DNA from: Calamus simplicifolius
Lineage: Eukaryota > Streptophyta > Magnoliopsida > Arecales > Arecaceae
Direction: 5' to 3'
DNA: 64,000 nt
Assembly (NCBI GenBank): GCA_900491605.1
Contig: UESW01001675.1
Span: 295,571 to 359,570, forward strand
The position numbers and the translations under genes are program-made. Of the stretch, positions 56,801-64,000 are shown one piece after another. Numbering within the stretch: the first letter of the stretch is position 1; each line of letters starts with the position of its first letter. The notes below the pieces were generated by a model, which was not told where the DNA came from, searched no databases, and saw nothing but the letters and a program-made list of their open reading frames with translations.

Positions 56801-58107
56801 TATAATTTTTAAATTATTTTTAACTCATAGTTATCTGAGTTGGAGAGTACATCAATCCCGTCCAAGGATCGGTGATGCAATGGTTCAGACAAGAGTCAAT
56901 AATCGAAACATATGAATAACTAAACTATAGTTAAAATTAAAAAATGACCTTGATAAATAAAATATACTTTATTTATAAATTCAACTAGTTTGATAGTTTC
57001 AAAATTTAAATACTTAACACTAAGTTAGTCAAACTAATATAAATATGTTAATTAAATTGCTACCGATTGATTTTATTTAATATTATAATATTAAATATGT
57101 TAATTAGGGAGTCGATTCATAGCTTTGAAACATAAAAATAGAATCGTATTTAATATTATAATATAATAACTTTATAATCATATAATTATATATATTATAA
57201 TTTTATAATAATATTATCATAATATATGATAATAATATTTTTATTATTAGAATAATAATATTATATTATAATTATATATTAATATAATTAAATAATATAA
57301 TAATTATATATATTATTTTTTATTATAATAATACTAGAATATTATTATAATTACTATTATTATTCAATAAAATTGTAATCGTATTGTTATAATATTATTA
57401 TGAATAAGGCTTAGCATTTACATATAGCTAAATCTTAAATTTAATCATCTTTTTTATTTTTAGATTAATACGAATCTCAAAAGCCACCTCATCTTTTAAA
57501 TAGAATGTAGTTTAATTACTCAATTACATGGATTCAATCACAAAAATAGATAAGAAGCATCCTTAAATATCTTCAACCTCAAAGTTTAGAGAGCCTATCA
57601 TTTTAATATGCAATACAATTACATAACAAAAAAGTACCATCTTGGAGGCAAATGGGAAGGCAATAATTGCCAATGGTCATCATAGTGATAGCATTCATTA
57701 ACTTAATACTAAATGTTGATAGTTATCAAAGAATTTTCTATACATTATTTAGGCACAAATCCTTTTTTTTCCCATTTTGAAGACCAAGATTCAAAAAGAA
57801 TATGACATGATGGCATATTTAATTACTATTTGCTAAATAGTATTATGCTAAATAAAAAGGTACCCAATCACAGTTAATTAATTTTATATTTAATATTTAC
57901 ACTGTTTATCGAGCTAGGATACACTTTGGCATGTCATACCGCCATGCAGGCAAGGTCTGGTGATTATAGAGGCCAACAATCAGAAGTCTTGCAATGCCAA
58001 CCCTGAGAACTCAACACAACCAAACAAATTAAGCATCGTCGGGGCCTTAACTACCATCTAGTCCAGTCGCGCATGCTTCACCTCTAGGCTTGCACAAAAT
58101 ATGGAAA
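56801..58107. other. AT-rich intergenic DNA
   Basis: Very AT-rich, especially 57130-57400 (ATAATATTATA-type words). No reading frame, transposon terminus or RNA gene is recognised. Confidence 0.5.
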
Positions 58108-58229
58108 AAGTCTTTCTGCACCGGACCAGTACAGAAAGCGGGCACTACACACGGCCATTGTTGATGCATGCATGCCCGCTTTCTACACCGAGGTCCAGTG
58201 CATGAAGTCCGATGCATAAAGTCTTTTAC
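58108..58229. repeat. Foldback element or hairpin of about 120 bp
   Basis: AAAAAGTCTTTCTGCACCGG at about 58106-58125 through CAGAAAGCGGGCA (ending 58143) pairs with TGCCCGCTTTCTACACCG through GTCCAGTGCATGAAG and ATAAAGTCTTTT on the other side of a loop of about 30 bases. The stem is imperfect, with bulges and a partly duplicated outer arm. It could be a small foldback transposon or a miRNA-like precursor. Confidence 0.5.
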
Positions 58230-58834
58230 CTGTAATTGAGAGAGACCACCTTAACAAGCCCATGATACAAACATTAAGGAAAAGACTGTGCACCAACTTT
58301 TGATTGTGACACGCACTGCACACATGATGATACAGATGCACGTTCAATCTGCACGCTCAGTACATACTTTGTGCACCAACCTTTGATGCACAAAGACTTC
58401 CCAAACCTTAATTAAGGTCGTTAGTTAACGGTAAACAAATCCTCCTAAGGCTGTCACAAACTTGGTCCATACCATGCATCGAATGAAATATTTTTCCCTA
58501 TCAAATTTAGAATGATGATAAAGCACAACACTTAGATTTTGGTCAAATGGCTCTTCTACGATGGAATCGTCATATCTGGCAATTGATTAGTTTGAACCCT
58601 GTTTGACATCCGATCTTCGGCTATCGTGAAATAAAGAAAATATAATGAAACACCAACAAGCTAGAACCATCTAACCATTAAAACATATATTTGTAAGATA
58701 GGAGGTTCGTCCACACTGACATAAGTAAGATGGGGTAATAATCTTCAAGCACATGAATTCTCACTACAACTAGGCTTCAAAACACACATTCCAGCGCACA
58801 AGGTATCAGCACAGGCCAGACTCCCGATTTCTCA
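58230..58834. other. Intergenic DNA, nothing firm
   Basis: Contains a repeated TGTGCACCAAC(C/T)TTTGAT word near 58288 and 58369 and otherwise unique-looking sequence. No gene is recognised. Confidence 0.4.
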
Positions 58835-58894
58835 TCACTGCCCATCTCCTGATTCTCGTTTGGGAGCTTCTTTGATCTCATCACTTCCATCCTC
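58835..58894 (-). CDS. Possible last coding exon of an unidentified gene
   Basis: On the minus strand, a T-rich tract (58911-58925), then TCTTTTGCCTGCCAG, forms a good splice acceptor. It is followed by 57 bases open as EDGSDEIKEAPKRESGDGQ and a TGA at 58837-58835. Charged, hydrophilic C-terminal tails like this are common and not diagnostic. Upstream exons would lie to the right, where gypsy copy 3 starts 110 bp away. The call rests only on the acceptor and the short frame. Confidence 0.25.
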   Translation of the reverse strand, partial: EDGSDEIKEAPKRESGDGQ

Positions 58895-59003
58895 CTGGCA
58901 GGCAAAAGACAAAAAAAAAAAAAAAGGTAAAATGAACAAAATGCAACCCAAATAATTTATGATGTGGCTGATCAAACTTCGTTATGGTTAATGGAAAAAT
59001 AAC

Positions 59004-59879
59004 TGATAGAGTCCCTCCCCCTCGGCCTCCGAGGTCCTTTCGGCCCCCGAGGTCCCTTCGGTCCCCGAGGCCCCTCGGCCTCGGATTGGGGTCCCCTCGG
59101 CTTCGGCGGCTTCGGACTTGGCATTCCCTCAGCCCCGAACCTAGCGTCCCCTCGGCCTCGGACCCAGCGACCCCTCGGCCTTGGACTAGAGTCCCCTCGG
59201 CCTTTGAACCCGGCATCCCCTCGGCCTCGGACTGGAGTCCCCTCGGCTTCGGACTCGGCGTCCCCTCGGCCTTGAACTGGAGTCCCCTCGGCCTTGGACA
59301 GGCATCCCTTCGGCCTCGGACCTGGAGTCCCCTTGGCCTCGGTCTCGGACCTCATGCCCCCTCTGCCTTGAGTCACCTGACATACTCACGTGGCCCACCA
59401 ACTGCCTGTGGCGGCCACATGGCCCATTACTTGTCTGCAACAGCGCCTGGCCGCAGCCCGTAACGGTGCACGTCTGACACGACGAGGCCCACCTGCCACC
59501 TGCGGCGCCGCGCCTGACAGGTGGCTGGCGGGGCAAGATACCTCTGACATGCTCGGTGTCGATTGCGACCTGTCACTGTCAGTCCGGCCACCTGTCCGCT
59601 ACCGAACAAGGGCGCCTTGGAATCAGCCACCTTTTGGAAGCGAGAAAAGGGACCCTCGAATAGGTATAAAAACCCACACTCACAACGAGGAAAGGGATCC
59701 GAAACTCAAAACTCTTTGGCTATCTCTTCCTATAGTTCTTTTCTGTTCCCAAGTTGCTTACTCGAGCGTCGGAGGGTCCCCATCGGTACAACAGGTCTCC
59801 GAGGACTTTCTTGCAGGAGCTTTTCGAGGAAAAAGATCTTCGTCTCCTGACGTTGGAGGAAGGTGACTTGGCATCAACA
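59004..59879 (+). repeat. Gypsy copy 3 5' LTR
   Basis: 876 bp, TGATAGAG to GGCATCAACA. The first third is a run of about 20 short imperfect repeats of CCCCTCGGCCTCGGAC(T/C)-type sequence (59029-59355). TATAAAAA is at 59665-59672. The primer region GATTGACGCGCCAGG follows the LTR. Confidence 0.82.
59029..59355. repeat. CTCGGCC-type short tandem repeats in the gypsy U3
   Basis: Imperfect units of about 18-27 bp built on CCCCTCGGCCTCGGAC. In copy 1 only the last part remains (12403-12560). They lie upstream of the LTR TATA box and could act as enhancer-like U3 repeats. Confidence 0.75.
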
Positions 59880-59964
59880 GATTGACGCGCCAGGAAGGGG
59901 GCATCAGAGGAGAAAGCTTCGAACCAGTCAGCTGCATATTCTCTTCCCCTAAGCATTCAAGAAA

Positions 59965-61550
59965 ATGGTGATGACGCAAGCACAGGAGGTTTCTATCAGC
60001 CATGCCGGGGGGCATCGTCCGATATTGACCTGCCAGAGGCCGGTCCCCTCGCTCCCCAGGCAGGCATCCCCGCACCGCCGTCGCCACCGCCGCTGCAGCA
60101 CCAAGATGATCGGATTGCCGCCCTCACCATGCAAGTTCAATCGCTGGTGGTGGCGGTCCAGGTCCTGCAGCAGTAGCCAGCCACCGCACAGCGATAGCCG
60201 GAGCCACCCTCATCGGTCTCGGGGGTGGTCCAACCTAGCCAGCATTCCTCCTGGGGAGGTCTCCCATCCGGGAGGTTCGTCACTGTCGCGCTTTGCCCCG
60301 ATGTCATCACCGGGAGGCCTCCAAGAGGTCCCGGTCTCCTCGTCATGCCAGTGTTTTTCCCAAGCGGCAGCACAAGAAGGAGGCCGAGCACACCCGTCTT
60401 CACCGCCGTCACCCCTCTATATCCTCAGAATCTTCAAGGGAGGGGTCCTTTGATGGCCGGATAGCTCGCCGGACCGAGCGCCGGCTGGAAAAGTACAACC
60501 AGCGGTTGGAGGAACTCAGCCGCCGGATCACCAACCCACTAAAGGTGGACTACGATATCCAATCGCCGCTGTCCCACCGTATTATAGAGGAGCCGATCTC
60601 AACCCAGTTCCGTCTTCCTTAGTTGGACCCGTACGACGGGACCACCGATCCCCTGGACCACCTGGAAAGCTATAAAGTCCTCATGCAGGTCCAGGGAGCA
60701 ACCGACTCTTTGCTCTGCATCGCCTTCCCCGCCACCTTGAGGAAGGCTGTCCGAGCCTGGTACTTCCGCTTGCCGCCGCGAAGTATCAACTCCTTTTGCT
60801 AGTTGGAGAGGGCCTTCTTGGCCCATTTTGACGCTTGCCGGGAGATTCCCAGAGCGGCGGATAGCCTATTTTCCGTCCAGCAGAAGAGCGACTGCGGGAC
60901 TTCGTCACCTAGTTCAAAGAAGCTGCCCTCGAGGTCTACAACATCGAGGACTCTATGGCCACCTTGGCCTTGAAGCGAGGGCTCCGCCCCTTCCGTTTTG
61001 CCTACTCCCTCGACAAGAAGCCGCCCGATTCCTACGCCGAACTCCTGAGTCGGGCACAGAAGTACATCCGTGTCGACGAGGCTGACTCCTCTCGGCGCGA
61101 GGCCAATGGAAGCTCTGCCAAAAAGCAAACCCATCCCGAGCCTACTGAGGCTCGTCCTAGGAGGCCCGAGCCTCCCCGCTGACCAGACAACCATCCACGG
61201 GCCCTTGCACCAAGGGATTGTCCGTTCACTCCTTTGCTCACCCCGATATCTCACATTCTCCTAGAGATCGAGGGCGAGCCATACCTTCAGCGCCCTCCTC
61301 CGTTGAACCCAAAGACCCTCCGTAATAAGAATCTATACTACCGCTTCCACCGAGACCATGGCCACGACACTGATAACTATCGCCAGCTGAAGAAGGCGAT
61401 AGAGGACCTTATCCAGTGTGGCCACCTGGGGAAGTTCATTCAGAGGGGCAACCCAGGTGCGCCCGGTCTGTCGGCGCCTCCGCCTCCAATGGCCAGCATC
61501 GACAATGCCCCAATCGAGAAGACGGTGGAAATGATCTCCTGAGGGGCAGG
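59965..61550 (+). pseudogene. Gypsy copy 3 gag
   Basis: The proline-rich N-terminal part contains DDRIAALTMQVQSLVVAVQV. The gag core at 60470-61160 has ERRLEKYNQRLEELSRRI, DPLDHLESYKVLMQ and VRAWYFRLPPRS. The frame is broken by TAGs near 60173, 60620 and 60800 and by a deletion near 60890. The Cys/His block near 61335-61385 reads YYRFHRDHGHDTDNYRQL: both Cys of the motif in copy 1 are Tyr here, so the presumed metal site is lost. Confidence 0.8.
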
Positions 61551-62237
61551 CAGCACATCCAAGAGGCGCATGGGGAGGGGTTAGATTCTATAATTTCATT
61601 TTCTAATAGGGACCTAGAGGGGGTGGTCAACAAGAATGATGATAGCGTCATCGTGTCTATAACGATCGCGAAGCACCCTGTAAAAAGAATTCTAGTTGAC
61701 AGTAGGAGCTCGGTGGATGTTTTGAGTTATGATGCATTTGTTCGGATGAACTTGTCTCCTAGCTCCCTTCGACCAGTCACCATACCCCTAATGAGTTTTA
61801 CTGGAGATTATGTGAGAGTTGAAGGGGAGCCCATCACGGCTGGGATGCCGCCGCATCAGAGCACGGTCTTCATGAACTTCCTAGTCGTCCGGGTTCTCCT
61901 GGCTTACAATGTCATCCTCGGGAGACCCGGTTTGAATCTCTTGGATGCCGTCATTTTTACCAAAAAGCTGCTCGTGAGGTTCCCTACCAATGAAGGAGTC
62001 GAGAAGATGCGGGGGGAGCAGAACCCGCTGCCGCTTTGCTACCATATGACCCTCAGCCCACAAAGGGTGGTGTCTGCTCCTGCACCAGAATCACTCGACC
62101 CTCGTGACTTAGAGAGGAGAGGAGAGCCGACCGAGCACCTACTGACCTTCCCTCTACGGGAGGACCCGACGAGGATGATCCAGATCGGAGCCCTACTTCC
62201 GGAGGTGGTGCGCGATCAGCTTTTTGTTTTCCTGTGA
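61551..62237 (+). pseudogene. Gypsy copy 3 aspartic protease
   Basis: Same domain as in copy 1, with ILVDSRSSVDVLSYDAF: the active-site DSGSS has become DSRSS (61698-61712), which would inactivate it. The later VILGRPGLNLLDAV segment is kept. It is followed by the linker ESLDPRDLERRGEPTEHL before the RT. Confidence 0.82.
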
Positions 62238-63550
62238 GCCAACTCCAATCTTTGCATGGTCGGCATCCGATATACCGGGCATCCCCGAGGAGGTTATTAC
62301 CCACCAGCTCAACATTAAGCTAGAATGTCGGCCCGTCCGGCAAAAGAAGAGGAGCTTCGCTCCCGATCGCCAGAAGGCCATTGATGAGGAGGTTCGCAAG
62401 CAAGTGGCTACTAGCCACATCCGAGAGGTCCACTACCCCGACTGGCTAGCCAACGTCGTGATGGTCCACAAGGCTAGCGAGAGCTAGAGGATGTGTGTGG
62501 ACTTCACTAATCTCAATAAGGCGTGCCCCAAGGATAGCTTCTCACTGCCCCGGATTGACCAGCTGGTGGACGCCACATCCGGCCATGAGACCCTCAGCTT
62601 CATAGACGCCTTCTCAGGGTACAACCAGATTAAGATGGATTCGACGGACGAAGAAGCTACCTCATTCGTGACTGAGAAGGGGATATACTGCTATAAGGTG
62701 ATGCCATTTGGATTGAAGAATGCAGGGGCCACCTATCAGAGGCTGATGAATAAAGTCTTTGAGGACCAGATCGGGCGCAACATGGAAGTGTACGTGGATG
62801 ACATGCTGACCAAGAGTACCCGTGATGCTGACCATGTTGCCGACCTTGCGGAGACCTTCGGTAATCTCCGTCGGTACCAGATGAGGCTGAACCATCACAA
62901 GTGCGCCTTCGGAGTTACAGCAGGCAAGTTCTTGGGCTTCATGGTAATGCAGCGGGGGATTGAGGCGAACCCTGATAAGATCCGAGCTATCCTGGACATG
63001 AGGCCCTCAGCCAATAAGAAGAAGGTACAGCACCTGATCGGGAGGATGGCCACCTTGAGTCGTTTCTTGTCCAAGTCGGTGGAGAGGTGCCTACCTTTCT
63101 TCAAGGCGTTGCACAAGGTCAATGGCTTCGAGTGAACAAAGGAATGCTAGAAAGCCTTCGAGGAGTTAAAGGCATTTTTATCCACTCCGCCATTGCTGTC
63201 CAAGCCAAGGAGTGGGGATGAGCTTTTTCTATATCTGGCAGCCTCCTCCGAGGCCGTTAGCTCCGTGCTTGTCCGTATGAACGCTGATGGGACGCAAAAG
63301 CCAGTCTACTACACCAGCAAGGTGCTTCATGATGCGGAGACCAGGTATTCTAGAACTGAGAAGATCATCTTTGCCCTGATCGTCTCCGCTCAACGCTTCA
63401 GACCCTACTTCCAAGCTCATCCGATTGTGATCCTCACGGACCAGCCCCTTCGGACTATCTTATCTCGTCCTTACACCTCCGGCCGACTTGCGAAGTGGGC
63501 CATCAAGCTGGGGGAGTTTGACTTGTCTATCCGATCGAGGTCTGTTATGA
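62238..63550 (+). pseudogene. Gypsy copy 3 reverse transcriptase and first RNase H
   Basis: 62224-62487 encodes the RT N-terminal part (IPGIPEEVITHQLNIKLE), ending in a TAG in place of Trp. 62491-63135 has MCVDFTNLNKACPKDSF, FGLKNAGATYQRLMNK and the catalytic YVDDM at 62791-62805. A TGA at about 63135 (in place of Trp) and a TAG soon after interrupt the connection. The RNase H then reads PVYYTSKVLHDAETRYSR. The RT active site itself is intact. Confidence 0.87.
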
Positions 63551-64000
63551 AGTCCCATGTGTTGGCCAATTTTTTGGTCGAGTGCACTTGGGCCGAGAAG
63601 CATTCGAAAGAACTGCACCTAGAGTCCCCCATGACGGCGGAGGCAGGAGAGGAAGACTGGATCCTTCATGTAGATGGAGCATCAAACTCTCAGGGAAGTG
63701 AAGCTGGGCTCATTCTTGCAAGTCCTGAGAGGGAGGCAGTGGACTATGCTCTCCGGTTCCTTTTTCCTACCACCAACAACCAAGCAGAGTATGAAGCCCT
63801 ATTGGCGAGGATGAAGTTGGCCGAGGAGCTCGGGGCGAGGCGTCTGAGGGTTTTCACTGACTCTCAGCTTGTCTCTGGACCAGTTGCTAGGGAGTACGAG
63901 GCCCGAGATCCAACCATGTCCCGTTACTTAAGTAAGGTCCAATCCCAAGCCTCCCATTTTGCTTACTTTCGTGTCAGTTACATCCCCATAGAAGAGAACG
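63551..64000 (+). pseudogene. Gypsy copy 3 second RNase H (partial at window edge)
   Basis: ILHVDGASNSQGSEAGLIL, then NNQAEYEALLARMKLAEEL, then LRVFTDSQLVSGPV. The catalytic Asp, Glu and Asp are all present, and the frame is open from 63136 region to the window end apart from the stops noted in the previous domain. The integrase lies outside the window. Confidence 0.85.

Larger units (their letters stand above)
59004..64000 (+). mobile_element. Tat-type Ty3/gypsy retrotransposon copy 3, right part outside the window
   Basis: Begins with TGATAGAGTCCCTCCCCC at 59004, the start of the 5' LTR, followed by gag, protease, RT, RNase H and second RNase H up to the window edge. It is closely related to copies 1 and 2 and matches them in domain order. 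It gives the only complete LTR of this family in the window. The element is broken by many stops. Confidence 0.88.

Overview
The window is plant nuclear DNA built almost entirely of nested transposable elements. It carries CACTA (En/Spm-type) DNA transposons, a Ty1/copia element primed from a tRNA-iMet-like site, Tat-type Ty3/gypsy elements with two RNase H domains, a Tekay/Del-like chromovirus and an L1-like LINE. That mixture indicates an angiosperm; the species cannot be read from the sequence. I see no intact host gene, no rRNA or tRNA gene and nothing prokaryotic.

Layout. 1-12402: the right part of a CACTA element on the minus strand (CACTA-1), with a decayed TNP2 transposase, a second CACTA gene (Transposase_24 type), a palindrome, GC-rich repeats, GCGACGCAA-type subterminal repeats and an 85-bp minisatellite of about 4.3 kb with a 939-base gap. 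It is inserted in the LTR of Tat-type gypsy copy 1 (12403 to about 25276), whose integrase is split by a second, transposase-deleted CACTA (CACTA-2, 17991-24509). 25683-28660 holds a LINE fragment and unassigned DNA. 28661-28787 is a SprT-like gene exon on the minus strand, followed by a chromovirus LTR fragment (28788-29155). 29175-30548 plus 41304 to about 42015 is gypsy copy 2, split by a complete 10.8-kb copia element with 2-kb LTRs (30549-41303), itself split by a 1.2-kb solo-LTR-like insert. 42412-42540 is the SprT-like exon again. 42541-56626 is a tandem LTR-internal-LTR-internal-LTR chromovirus array. 56627-56647 is the start codon end of the same SprT-like exon. From 59004 to the end lies gypsy copy 3, with its 5' LTR, gag, protease, RT and RNase H.

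The most notable structure is the array at 42541-56626. Each of its three LTRs carries an intronless copy of most of a plant EndoU (XendoU-type poly(U) endoribonuclease) coding sequence inside the U3 region. The LTRs are bounded by TG...CA, by primer-binding sites and polypurine tracts, and by a near-perfect 5-bp target duplication. The array splits a SprT-like metalloprotease exon about seven codons after its ATG.

A second key point is a tandem segmental duplication: 16681-29155 and 29175-42905 are two copies of one unit of about 2.97 kb once later insertions are removed. This gives an order of events: gypsy insertion, chromovirus LTR insertion in the SprT-like gene, tandem duplication, then CACTA-2 into one copy and copia into the other. 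All coding regions are broken by stops or frameshifts, many of them C-to-T type changes expected from decay of methylated DNA.
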